Assembly (NCBI RefSeq): GCF_044389085.1
Contig: NZ_JBIRXP010000004.1
Span: 62,001 to 126,000, forward strand
DNA: 64,000 bases
Origin: Isoptericola sp044389085
GTDB lineage: Bacteria; Actinomycetota; Actinomycetes; Actinomycetales; Cellulomonadaceae
Direction: 5' to 3'
The notes below the pieces were generated by a model. That model did not search any database. It was not told the origin of the DNA and saw only the letters and a program-made list of their open reading frames with translations. Position numbers and translations under genes: made by a program. Below, one piece after another: positions 48,226 through 59,155 of this stretch. Position 1 is the first letter of the stretch. Every line of letters begins with the position of its first letter.

Positions 48226-48325
48226 GACCCTCCGCACGACCTCGCGGACCCGCGACGACGTCGTCGCTGGTCAGGCCGGAAGGTTCAGTGTCGGCGGCGT
48301 CGGACGGGCACGGCGTCCTCCGGTG

Positions 48326-49018
48326 TCAGACGGCGGCGTGGTCGCGCATCCGCGCGACGATGCGGCCGGCGGCGTCTCGCATGTGCGTCCGGAGGAAGTC
48401 CGCTCCCCCGGCCGCGTCGCCGGCCGCGACGAAGGCCACGAGCGGCGCGTGCCGCTCGTACGCCATGTTGTGCAGGGCCGTCTCGGGGCCGGCCGCGGTG
48501 ATCGCCGCGCGGGTGAGCCCGGAGACGGACCGCCACCCGTGGACGAGGGTCTCGTTGCCGCTCAGCTCGCACAGGAGCTCGTGGAACGCCAGGTCGGCGT
48601 CGATCTGGCCGGCGAAGTCGCCCGCGGTGCGCTGCATCGCCTCCAGCGCCTCGCCGAGCCGCACCGCCGCGGAACCGTGGTCGTCGCGCTCGCACACGAG
48701 CTCGAGCGCCAGGCTCTCGAGCGCGCGGCGGACCGCGAAGATGTCGTCGACCTCGCGCTCGGAGACGACCCGGACCGACAGCCGTCCGCGCGCGTCCGCG
48801 GAGACGAGGCCCTCCTGCTGCAGGTGACGCAGGGCCTCGCGCAGCGTGCCCCGGCTGACGCCGAGGGTCTCGCTGAGGTCGACCTCGGCGAGGTGGGTCC
48901 CCGGGGGCAGGTCCCCGGCGCTGATCGCCAGCCGCAGCCGGTCGAGGATCATCTCGCGCCGCGTCTGCGACGCGATCGATCCCAGCGCGCTCAACGAACC
49001 CTTCGACCCACCCGGCAT
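48326..49018 (-). CDS. GntR family regulator, FadR/FCD type
   Basis: The 230-residue product has an N-terminal GntR winged helix (TRREMILDRLRLAISAGDLPPGTHLAEVDLSETLGVSRGTLREALRHLQQEGLVSADARGR) and an all-helical FCD ligand domain (VRRALESLALELVCE, then HELLCELSGN and AGRIVARMRDH) with metal-binding Asp/His positions. It should repress the adjacent transporter-SDR-isomerase-kinase operon by binding the palindrome at 48167-48190. A TAGGCT box six bases before its ATG marks a leaderless transcript. Confidence 0.92.
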   Translation of the reverse strand: MPGGSKGSLSALGSIASQTRREMILDRLRLAISAGDLPPGTHLAEVDLSETLGVSRGTLREALRHLQQEGLVSADARGRLSVRVVSEREVDDIFAVRRALESLALELVCERDDHGSAAVRLGEALEAMQRTAGDFAGQIDADLAFHELLCELSGNETLVHGWRSVSGLTRAAITAAGPETALHNMAYERHAPLVAFVAAGDAAGGADFLRTHMRDAAGRIVARMRDHAAV

Positions 49019-49024
49019 GGGACC

Positions 49025-49030
49025 AGCCTA
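49025..49030 (-). promoter_or_regulatory. -10 box of leaderless GntR gene
   Basis: TAGGCT on the minus strand, six bases before the ATG at 49018. An identical TAGGCT stands seven bases before the ATG of the VOC gene (49754-49759). Confidence 0.55.
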
Positions 49031-49041
49031 CGGTCGCCGCA

Positions 49042-49746
49042 TCAGCCCCCGAGCGTCGTGGGCGGGAAGGCGCAGAACTCGTTGCCCTCCGGGTCGGCCA
49101 TCACGGTCCAGCGGATCTGGTCGTCCTGCGGGCGCAGCACCCGCGCGCCGCGCGCGACGAGGTCGTCCAGGGTGACGCCGTCGTTCAGCCTGACGTCCCA
49201 GTGCCAGCGGTTCTTGACCGTCTTCGGCTCGGGCACGGGGACGAAGTCGAACGACTCGAACGGGACGCCGGCGGCCTCGTCGAGGTAGGCGTAGTCCATG
49301 GCGTCGTCCTGCGTCAGCGTGCCGCCCAGCAGGTCCTGCCAGAACGCGGCGACCTTCCGGTAGTCCGCGCAGTCCACGACGACGTCCTTGAGCCGGTAGT
49401 CCGGCACCTCGTCGTAGGTGAAGACGCAGAACTCGCCGCCCTCGGGGTCGGCCAGCGTCGTGTAGTGGTACTGGCCGGGCTCGGTCAGGCGCGGCTGGTC
49501 GGGGAACGCGTCGAGCGACAGGGCACGCACGTCGGGGTGCACGCGGTGCTTCACCGTCTTCGCCTCGGGCACGGCGTTGACCCAGACGGTCCGCCCCGGC
49601 ACCGGCTCAGGGCTCGGGTCGCGCAGCACCGCGCCGCCGCCGTCCAGCATCTCCAGGCGCAGCCCCAGCGTCCGCGCCCAGAACTCCCCTGACGCGGCGG
49701 CGTCCACGGCGTCGACGCAGAGGGCTTCGAAGGTCACCAGTGTCAT
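49042..49746 (-). CDS. VOC family protein (two glyoxalase-like domains)
   Basis: The 234-residue product from the ATG at 49746 has two halves of similar layout. Each has a beta-alpha-beta-beta-beta unit, with FWARTLGLRLEM in the first and FWQDLLGGTLTQD in the second, and each ends with an ADPEGGEFCVF or ADPEGNEFCAF strand, where the acidic metal ligand sits. This is the common actinobacterial VOC protein; substrate is unknown. A further upstream in-frame ATG at 49779 would cover the TAGGCT promoter box and is rejected. Confidence 0.85.
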   Translation of the reverse strand: MTLVTFEALCVDAVDAAASGEFWARTLGLRLEMLDGGGAVLRDPSPEPVPGRTVWVNAVPEAKTVKHRVHPDVRALSLDAFPDQPRLTEPGQYHYTTLADPEGGEFCVFTYDEVPDYRLKDVVVDCADYRKVAAFWQDLLGGTLTQDDAMDYAYLDEAAGVPFESFDFVPVPEPKTVKNRWHWDVRLNDGVTLDDLVARGARVLRPQDDQIRWTVMADPEGNEFCAFPPTTLGG

Positions 49747-49776
49747 GCCGCCGAGCCTAGGACCCCGTGGGTACGA

Positions 49777-49812
49777 CATCGGCGGGAACTCGCGCGCGAG
49801 CTCCCGCCGATG
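49777..49812. terminator. Terminator of ppc
   Basis: A 36-base inverted repeat with 18-base arms and a single G-T type mismatch, 25 bases past the PEP carboxylase stop codon. The perfect ends are CATCGGCGGGA/TCCCGCCGATG. Confidence 0.8.
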
Positions 49813-49836
49813 CCCTGCCCACGACCCGGGCCGGGG

Positions 49837-52566
<2,730 letters not shown>

Positions 52567-52647
52567 GGGACTAGAGCGTAAGCCGTCTCGCCGTCCGGGC
52601 GTCGAGACGTCCGGCTGGTGACCCCCTCGACACCGTGGCGGCGTGAC

Positions 52648-53298
52648 TCATCCCACCCAGGACGGCGCGTCCAGGAGCTCCTGCAGCTCGTTCACCAGAC
52701 GCGCCGTGTGGAAGCCGTCGGCGGCCGCGTGGTGGACCTGCACTGCCAGCGGCAGCAGCACCCGCCCCTCCCGCTCGACGTACCGGCCCAGGGTGACGAT
52801 CGGCGCGAGGTGGTTCCAGGCGTCCCGGATGTTCAGCGTGAACCCGGTGAACGACGCCCACGGCAGGCTGGACACGTCGAACGCGTTCGGCGGGGGCGGG
52901 CCCTGCGGGAAGAGGTCCGTCGAGGCCCCGTGCTCGGCCAGCACCGCGGTCGCGGCGTCGTGGAACGCGCCGAAGTCGGCGTCGTACGGCACCCAGACGC
53001 ACGAGAAGGTCTCCGGTTCCACGTGAAACACCGTGAACGCCGGGTGCACGACCGGCCAGACGGCCGGCGCTCCTTCGTCAGTGAGGCACATCCGGAACTC
53101 GTCGTGCCGGTTCACGACCGTCGCCAGCGCCCACACCTGCGCGACGTACGACTTGCGCGTCGACCGGCCCATCGCCGCGACGAACGCCGTGACGTCCAGC
53201 TCCACCGTCATCGCGTACGTGCACGGCGACGCCCGGTAGTGCTCGAAGTGCTGACGGCGCGGCCAGGAGGCGAGGTCGATCGGGCGGGGGGCGTCCAT
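52648..53298 (-). CDS. Chloramphenicol acetyltransferase-like protein (CatA family)
   Basis: The 216-residue product is close to the usual 213-220 of type A CATs. The catalytic histidine lies in VHHAAADGFHTARLVNELQ (H189-H190, D194), the HHxxxDG motif that all CATs share. The N-terminal FEHYRASPCTYAMTVELDV and the middle PWASFTGFTLNI also fit CAT. Active CATs transfer acetyl from acetyl-CoA to chloramphenicol in the cytosol; chromosomal relatives may act on other substrates. No mobile element flanks it. It is preceded by AACCCT seven bases from the ATG. Confidence 0.85.
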   Translation of the reverse strand: MDAPRPIDLASWPRRQHFEHYRASPCTYAMTVELDVTAFVAAMGRSTRKSYVAQVWALATVVNRHDEFRMCLTDEGAPAVWPVVHPAFTVFHVEPETFSCVWVPYDADFGAFHDAATAVLAEHGASTDLFPQGPPPPNAFDVSSLPWASFTGFTLNIRDAWNHLAPIVTLGRYVEREGRVLLPLAVQVHHAAADGFHTARLVNELQELLDAPSWVG

Positions 53299-53368
53299 GC
53301 GTCCCAGGGTTCCCTACGGGCGGGGCGGGGTCGCAGGGAATTTCGGTGTCGGCGCGCGTCGGTCCGGT

Positions 53369-56300
53369 CTAGGCGGTCGGCCCTCCGCGCCGCAGAAGCC
53401 GCACGACGACCCCGGCCCCGACGAGGAGCACCGCGACCAGTGCGACCAGGCCGAGCTGCGCGCCCGTCACCGGCAGCCCGCCGATCCCCGGCGTCGTCGG
53501 CCCGTCCGCCCCGGGAGGTGCCGCGGGTGGTGCGGCCGGGGGCGGCGTCGTGGTGGCGGTCACGGTGGGCGCCGGCGTGGGTGTCGGTGAGGGTGTCGGG
53601 CCGGCGGGCTCCGGAGGCGTGACGTGGGTCGTGGTGCGGCAGTCGGGCTCCGTCCCGGGCTCCGGGCACTCCTCGGCCCCCTCCCCCGTCACGACGTTCG
53701 CCAGGGTGACGTCCCACGCGTCCTCGTCCACCACCACCTGGTAGGTGAGCGTCGCCGTGTCCTCCAGGAGCGGGACCCCCCAGGTCAGCGTCGTACCGTC
53801 CACCGCCGCCGTGCCCGTGCTCGCCTCGACGCTGCCGGGGACCAGGGCCGCGTGGGCCAGCACGTCCGCGAGGTCGTCGGTGATCACCAGGTCGTGCGGG
53901 CGCTCCGCGCCGCCGCCCAGGTTCGTCGCCGTGACCGTGTACGTGATCGTGCTGCCGGGTTCCACGGTGGAACCGGACGCCGGGTCGCTCGACTTCTCCA
54001 GGGTCCACGTCGACGGGTCGGCCACGTTGCGGAAGGTGCAGATCATCCCGGCGAGCGGGTCGACCGTGACGGTCGGCGTCTCGCGCGGCGTGGGCCCGGC
54101 GATGCAGTCGACGCCGGCGAGCGTGTAACCGGCGGGGGCGTCGGGCGGCGTCGTCTCCGTCAGCTCGTACGGCGTGCCGGGACGCACGAGGAACCGCAGG
54201 CCGAGCGGGCCCGACGTGCCCTCGACGGTCACCGGCTCCAGCCCCGCGGGCACGTCGGGCCCCGTCGGCGTGGCGGTGAGCGACCAGGCGTCCGGCGACG
54301 CCGGGAAGCCGTCGGCGTTCTCCACGACCTTGCGCAGGGAGAGCTGGGCGGTCTGGTTCAGCAGCTGGCAGGACGTGTGCTGACCCGTCGGGGGCACGAC
54401 ACCCCCCGTGAGCCCGTCGACGACGTCGCCCGCCGACGTCCCGTCGGCGGCGATCGTGCGGCAGAACGCCGACCCCGTCGACCCGGGATACTCCGTGCTC
54501 CCGTCGCGGCGGTCCAGCTGGACGTACCAGGGCGCACCGCCCGACTCAGCGATCGTGTACGGCACCTCGGGGTCGACCTCGACCTCGGTGACCGCCTCGG
54601 TGTTCGCCTGCCCGGTCACCACCCCGGGCTCGCTCCCCGCCGGCCCGGTGGCGGTGACGGTCCACTCCCGCGGGCTCGTCGTGCCGCCGAGCACGGTCTT
54701 GGTGAGCGTGAGCAGGGTCGGGCATGTCACCGAGTTGGTCACCTCGACCGTCGTCTCCGGCTCCGTGAGCGTCACGGGGTAGAAGTCGACGTCGGGCGGG
54801 GCCCCCGGGTCCGCGGGATCGCGCGGCGCCGACGGGAACGGGTCGTCCACCGGGTCCCCGTTCACGGCGGTGACGGTCGCGCTGTCGAGCGTGCACAGGT
54901 CACGGGAGCCGAAGCCGACCTTCTCCGCCAGGCCGACCTGTGCGCCCTGCTCGAAGACGATCGGAGGGTTGGGCGCCCAGCCCGGCGTGATCGGGCCGGT
55001 GCCCCCCGGGACGTCCGGCGGGTCGAGCCAGAGCTCGGCCGTGAGCTCCGGCGGCTGCTCCCCCTGCGCGTACGGCTCCCCGTTGACGACCCAGGTCTTG
55101 CTCACGCTCAGGCTCGCGCGCGGCGTCGGCGCCTCGTTGTAGATCACGCAGCTCACCGCGCTGCCCGGCCCCATCGAGAACGAGAACCCCGGGCCGTCCT
55201 CGCCAACGGTGTTGTCCACGTCGAGCGTGATCCCGTCGGGTTGCTCGGAGGTACGCAGCGTGCACACCGCGTTGGCCCCGGCCTGCGGCACGATCTCGTA
55301 CCCGTCCTGCTGCACCTCCGACACCGTGACGGTGGACTCGCCCGTGAAGTCGTCGAGCGGGAAGTTCACGGCCCCGGTGCCGTCGCCGGTCGTGACCTCG
55401 GTGCCGGGCAGGCCGCCGACGTCGGGCTCGGCGTCCGCGGTGAACGTCCAGCCCGGGCCGGCGGGCGTCGCGTCGTCGATCTCGCCGCCCGGCGGGACGA
55501 TCGCCTTGACCACCGAGAGCGACGGCGCGCACCGGGAGAACACGAGCTCGCGCAGCGCAGGCCCTGCCGCGGCGAAGTCCGTCTGGTAGTAGTCCGCCGT
55601 CTCGGCGTTGTCGCCGGTGAACACCTCGGCGCCCGAGATCGCCGCCAGGTTGAGCGCAGCCTCGTCGCTGGCGACGCCGGCGCCGACGCCCACGGCGAGG
55701 GACCGCGTCTGCCGGGCCTTGACGGCGTTGGCCGAGAAGATGCCGTTCTCCACCTCGCGGAAGCGGGTGTTGGAGCCGTTCCCCTGCGGGGGGTCGCTGT
55801 AGTACGTGGGGTTCCCGTCGGTGATGGTGACGACGAGATCGTAGGTCTGGCTCGCCTCGGCGACGGCGGCGAGCCCACGGTCCCAGTTGGTGCCACCCCC
55901 GACCCCCCAGTCCGCGTACAGGTCCTTGAAGGCGTCGGCGTCCGCGGTCGTCGACACGGGGAAGTGCTCCGGGTGGTTGGCGGTGCCGTCGGCCGGGGAG
56001 ACGCGCGAGAACGTGAACAGGGACATGCGCGACGGCGTCCCGGTGAGGGCGTCGACGAACGTGTCCGCAGACTCCTTGAGGTCCGGAAGGTTGCCGCCCA
56101 CCGACCCCGACAGGTCGAGGACCAGCGCGACATCCAGACCGCACCCCTGCGGCAGCGGCGGGTTGACGCGCGACTGCTGCCACACTCCGCCCGACGCGTT
56201 CCTCGTCTGGGTCTGGGAGACCATGAACGTCGAGTCCGCGCCCGGTTGCCCGGAGGTGTAGGTGTGCCCGCCGTACACCTGCGGGGTCTGGAACTCGTAC

Positions 56301-56746
56301 TGTGCCGCCTGCGTCGAGCCGCTCACGGTGGTGCTGAGCGGGTTGTTCGTCTCGAAGCCGTCCGGGGCCGCGACCTGGCGGACATAGAACCGGTCCCCGC
56401 ACTGCGCCCCGCCCCCGGTGCACGTGCCCTGCGGGCCCCGCTGTGCGTCCGGGACCAGGAAGCTGCAGTCGCCGTCCGAGTCGGAGGTGCACGTCCCCCA
56501 TGCGTCGGTCACCGGGGTGGCACCGTTCGCGCCGCGGAACAGCTGGAGGACGACGCCGGGGAGCCCGGCCACCGAGTTGACCCCGGTCCGATCGCTGCCG
56601 GCGCGGACGCTGATCACCGCCTCGTTCGCCCCCGGTCCGGGGACGGCCGCGCGGACCGTCGTCCCGAGGCCGAGCGCGAGCACCCCTGCCAGCAGAGCGA
56701 GCAGTGCGGACCCCGCGATCACGCGGCGCAGTCGAACCGTGGCCAT
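53369..56746 (-). CDS. LPXTG-anchored surface protein with von Willebrand A domain
   Basis: The 1125-residue product has a signal peptide, an N-terminal prealbumin-like region (to about 185), a VWA domain with the MIDAS D211-L-S213-G-S215 (about 205-410), then beta-rich repeats of SpaA/DUF11 type, for instance WTLEKSSDPASGSTVEPGSTITYTVTATNLG. A Pro/Thr-rich wall-spanning stretch leads to LPVTG at 1091-1095, a membrane helix and RLLRR, a sortase signal. It is a covalently wall-bound adhesin-like protein, as pilus tip or major surface adhesins are. No sortase gene is in this window. A GGAGGA site precedes the ATG. Confidence 0.88.
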   Translation of the reverse strand: MATVRLRRVIAGSALLALLAGVLALGLGTTVRAAVPGPGANEAVISVRAGSDRTGVNSVAGLPGVVLQLFRGANGATPVTDAWGTCTSDSDGDCSFLVPDAQRGPQGTCTGGGAQCGDRFYVRQVAAPDGFETNNPLSTTVSGSTQAAQYEFQTPQVYGGHTYTSGQPGADSTFMVSQTQTRNASGGVWQQSRVNPPLPQGCGLDVALVLDLSGSVGGNLPDLKESADTFVDALTGTPSRMSLFTFSRVSPADGTANHPEHFPVSTTADADAFKDLYADWGVGGGTNWDRGLAAVAEASQTYDLVVTITDGNPTYYSDPPQGNGSNTRFREVENGIFSANAVKARQTRSLAVGVGAGVASDEAALNLAAISGAEVFTGDNAETADYYQTDFAAAGPALRELVFSRCAPSLSVVKAIVPPGGEIDDATPAGPGWTFTADAEPDVGGLPGTEVTTGDGTGAVNFPLDDFTGESTVTVSEVQQDGYEIVPQAGANAVCTLRTSEQPDGITLDVDNTVGEDGPGFSFSMGPGSAVSCVIYNEAPTPRASLSVSKTWVVNGEPYAQGEQPPELTAELWLDPPDVPGGTGPITPGWAPNPPIVFEQGAQVGLAEKVGFGSRDLCTLDSATVTAVNGDPVDDPFPSAPRDPADPGAPPDVDFYPVTLTEPETTVEVTNSVTCPTLLTLTKTVLGGTTSPREWTVTATGPAGSEPGVVTGQANTEAVTEVEVDPEVPYTIAESGGAPWYVQLDRRDGSTEYPGSTGSAFCRTIAADGTSAGDVVDGLTGGVVPPTGQHTSCQLLNQTAQLSLRKVVENADGFPASPDAWSLTATPTGPDVPAGLEPVTVEGTSGPLGLRFLVRPGTPYELTETTPPDAPAGYTLAGVDCIAGPTPRETPTVTVDPLAGMICTFRNVADPSTWTLEKSSDPASGSTVEPGSTITYTVTATNLGGGAERPHDLVITDDLADVLAHAALVPGSVEASTGTAAVDGTTLTWGVPLLEDTATLTYQVVVDEDAWDVTLANVVTGEGAEECPEPGTEPDCRTTTHVTPPEPAGPTPSPTPTPAPTVTATTTPPPAAPPAAPPGADGPTTPGIGGLPVTGAQLGLVALVAVLLVGAGVVVRLLRRGGPTA

Positions 56747-56769
56747 ACGGATTCCTCCCGCGACGGGAC

Positions 56770-56790
56770 GCCGGCACCCTCGGTGCCGGC
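56770..56790. terminator. Hairpin between MFS operon end and surface-protein gene
   Basis: Nine-base perfect arms (GCCGGCACC/GGTGCCGGC) around a three-base loop. It lies 92 bases past the MFS stop and 24 bases upstream of the surface-protein ATG, so it may end the MFS transcript or fold in the surface-protein leader. Confidence 0.6.
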
Positions 56791-56881
56791 CTCAGCGGCA
56801 CGCTGCGGTGCCAGGCCTTCGTCGGACGCCCCCGTCACCCATCATCGGCACGCCGGGTGGAGGTCGCACGCGGGCGCCGGG

Positions 56882-58111
56882 TCACCTCCGTGGCGAGGTC
56901 CGCCCGGCCCGTGCGTAGCCCGCCGCGACGGCGGCACCGACCAGCGCGAACCCCGCCCACGCCCAGCCGCCGTGGGCGAGCGGCCCGGCGAGCAGCGCGC
57001 CGACGACGGACGACCCGACGACGCCGCCGACAGCCAGCGCCAGGCCGTTCACGCCGAACCGGGTGGCGACGGACGCCGCCGGCGCGCCCGCGGCGACGAC
57101 GGCGCTCATCGCGGGCTGGAACACCATCTGCCCGAGGGTGAAGACGACCATGCCGGCCACGAGGGACGCGACGCCCGGCCCGCCGCCGAGGACGGCGATG
57201 CCGCCGCCCATGGCGGCGACGCCGAGGGCGAGGACGGCGGGCATCCGCAGCCGCGCCTGGAGCCAGCGGGTGACGGGCACCGTCGTCGTGAGGACGAGGA
57301 CGGCGGCCGCGGCGTACACGGCGCCGACGCCGACGGCGCTGCCGAGCACGGCGTCCAGCCGCAGCGGCACGACGAGCTGGAGCTGCGTGAAGATCGCCCA
57401 CGCGCCCGCGTTGAGCAGGCACAGCACGACGAGCGCGCGGCGCGCCTCGCGCCGCATCCCGCCCGGCGCGGGTGTGGCCGCCGCCGCGGGCGCCTCGTCC
57501 GTCCGCACGGCCGGGGCGTGGGGGCCGGCAGGCTCGGCCACGGGTTCCGCCGCCCGCCCCAGCCCCCACCACGTGAGGGGCGCGGCGGCGAGGAAGAGCC
57601 CGGCAGCGACCCAGCACACGACGTCGAACCCGGTGGTCACGAGCAGCCCGCCGAGCAGCGGCCCGACGACGAACCCGGCGTTGCTCAGCGCCTCGCGTCG
57701 CGCAAAGACGTCGGGCCGGGCGCCGCCGAGCCGGGCGTACGCGGCGTAGCTGGCCGGGTGGAACAGGGCTCCCCCGAGGCCGACGGCGATCCCTGCGGCA
57801 CCGACCGCGAGCGGCGTCGTCGCGACCGCGAGGGCGCCGAAGCCCGCCGCGCGCACCAGCACGCCGGCCACGATGGTGCGACGCACGCCCCACCGGTCGG
57901 CGAGGAGGCCCGCCGGGAGCTGCAGACCCTGCTGCGCGCCGGCACGGATCCCCGCGAGCAGCCCGACCAGCGCCAGGCCGAAGCCCAGACCGTCGGCCAG
58001 GTGCACGGCCAGCAGCGGCACGAGCACGTAGAAGCCCGTCGCCATGACGAAGGTGTTGCCGTACAGGGCGAGCATGGCGCCGCGGGGCGCGGTCCCGTCG
58101 GGTGGTGTCAC
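56882..58111 (-). CDS. MFS transporter
   Basis: From the GTG at 58111, which overlaps the esterase stop by GTGA, the product is 409 residues with 12 membrane segments. Between TM2 and TM3 it has LLADRWGVRRTIVAGV, the MFS motif A; a second half begins after a Pro/Ala-rich loop (about 185-215). It resembles sugar or drug efflux permeases; its place directly after a polysaccharide esterase suggests sugar uptake or export, but the class is unsure. Confidence 0.85.
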   Translation of the reverse strand: MTPPDGTAPRGAMLALYGNTFVMATGFYVLVPLLAVHLADGLGFGLALVGLLAGIRAGAQQGLQLPAGLLADRWGVRRTIVAGVLVRAAGFGALAVATTPLAVGAAGIAVGLGGALFHPASYAAYARLGGARPDVFARREALSNAGFVVGPLLGGLLVTTGFDVVCWVAAGLFLAAAPLTWWGLGRAAEPVAEPAGPHAPAVRTDEAPAAAATPAPGGMRREARRALVVLCLLNAGAWAIFTQLQLVVPLRLDAVLGSAVGVGAVYAAAAVLVLTTTVPVTRWLQARLRMPAVLALGVAAMGGGIAVLGGGPGVASLVAGMVVFTLGQMVFQPAMSAVVAAGAPAASVATRFGVNGLALAVGGVVGSSVVGALLAGPLAHGGWAWAGFALVGAAVAAGYARAGRTSPRR

Positions 58112-59088
58112 CGGGGGCCGAGCACCCCCGCGAGCGCGGCGAGCTTGCGCGGCATGTCGTACGCCGCGCCGCCCTCGTGCCCGTTGTACGGGAAGACCTC
58201 GATCTGCGCGGGCCCGCCGTAGCGGTGGTAGGCGGCGAACACGGTGGACGGCGGGCAGACCTTGTCCATGAGCGCCACGGAGAACCAGCCCGGGCAGCGG
58301 GCGCGCGCGGCGAAGTTGGTGGCGTCGACGTAGGACAGGGTGCGCATCACGTCCTCGACCTCGAAGCGGTGGCCCTTGAGGTAGCGCGCGATCTCGGCGT
58401 ACGGGCCCTCGTCGGTGATCTGCGACGCGCGGCGGTAGTGGCTGAGGAACGGCACGTCGGCGATCGTCCCGGCGAGGTCGTCGCGCAGCCCGGCGACGGC
58501 GAGCGCGAGCCCGCCGCCCTGGCTGCCGCCGAGCACGGCGACGCGGGCGGGGTCGACCTCGGGCAGCGCCTTGACGGCGTCGACGGCGCGTACCGCGTCG
58601 GTGATGAGCCGCCGGTAGTAGTGCTTGGCGGGGTCCTCGATGCCGCGGGTGAGGAAGCCCGGCGACGACGAGCCGTGCCCCTCGGGCGCGACGTCCGGGG
58701 TGTCGGCGGTGGTCTTGCCGCCGCCGCCCTGGCCGCGGTTGTCCATGACGAGGTGCGCGTACCCGGCCGCGGACCACGTGAGCCACTCCCACGGCACGCC
58801 GCGCCCGCCGTTGTACCCGATGTACTGGACGACGGCGGGCAGCGGCCCGCTGCGCTCGCGGGGCAGCAGCAGCCACGCCTTGACCGGCTGACCGGCCCAC
58901 CCGGAGAAGGTCACGTCCCGCACCTCGACGGTGGCGAGCCCGGCGTCGAAGGGCGCCTGCTCCGATTCCGTGGCGGCGGCCGCCGCGTCGTCGAGCGTCT
59001 GCTTCCAGAACGCGTCGAAGTCCGCGGGCTCCTCCGGCTCCGGGCGGTAGGCGCGCAGGTCGTCGAGGGGCTTGTCGAAGAAGGCCAT
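58108..59088 (-). CDS. CE7-family acetyl esterase (acetylxylan esterase/cephalosporin-C deacetylase type)
   Basis: The 326-residue product is near the usual CE7 length. It has the family opening MAFFDKPLDDLRAYRPEPEEPADFDAFWKQTL, VQYIGYNGGRGVPWEW, MDNRGQGGGG and the nucleophile Ser in GGSQGGGLALA (followed by an Asp in VALMDKVCPP and the His in YNGHEGGA). It removes acetyl groups from sugars or oligosaccharides in the cytosol; no signal peptide is seen. The ATG at 59088 has an AGGAG seven bases upstream. It overlaps the MFS gene, implying shared use of acetylated oligosaccharides. Confidence 0.9.
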   Translation of the reverse strand: MAFFDKPLDDLRAYRPEPEEPADFDAFWKQTLDDAAAAATESEQAPFDAGLATVEVRDVTFSGWAGQPVKAWLLLPRERSGPLPAVVQYIGYNGGRGVPWEWLTWSAAGYAHLVMDNRGQGGGGKTTADTPDVAPEGHGSSSPGFLTRGIEDPAKHYYRRLITDAVRAVDAVKALPEVDPARVAVLGGSQGGGLALAVAGLRDDLAGTIADVPFLSHYRRASQITDEGPYAEIARYLKGHRFEVEDVMRTLSYVDATNFAARARCPGWFSVALMDKVCPPSTVFAAYHRYGGPAQIEVFPYNGHEGGAAYDMPRKLAALAGVLGPR

Positions 59089-59155
59089 ACGGTGCTCCTG
59101 GGTCGTGGCGTGCGGTCGGTCGGGCTGTCGGCGCGGCGGCCGCCGCCCGAGGGGG

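Noticed and set aside
53624..58222. A 1532-residue open frame on the plus strand
   Set aside because: It is the antisense shadow of the VWA surface protein, MFS and esterase genes and has arginine-rich low-complexity sequence only.
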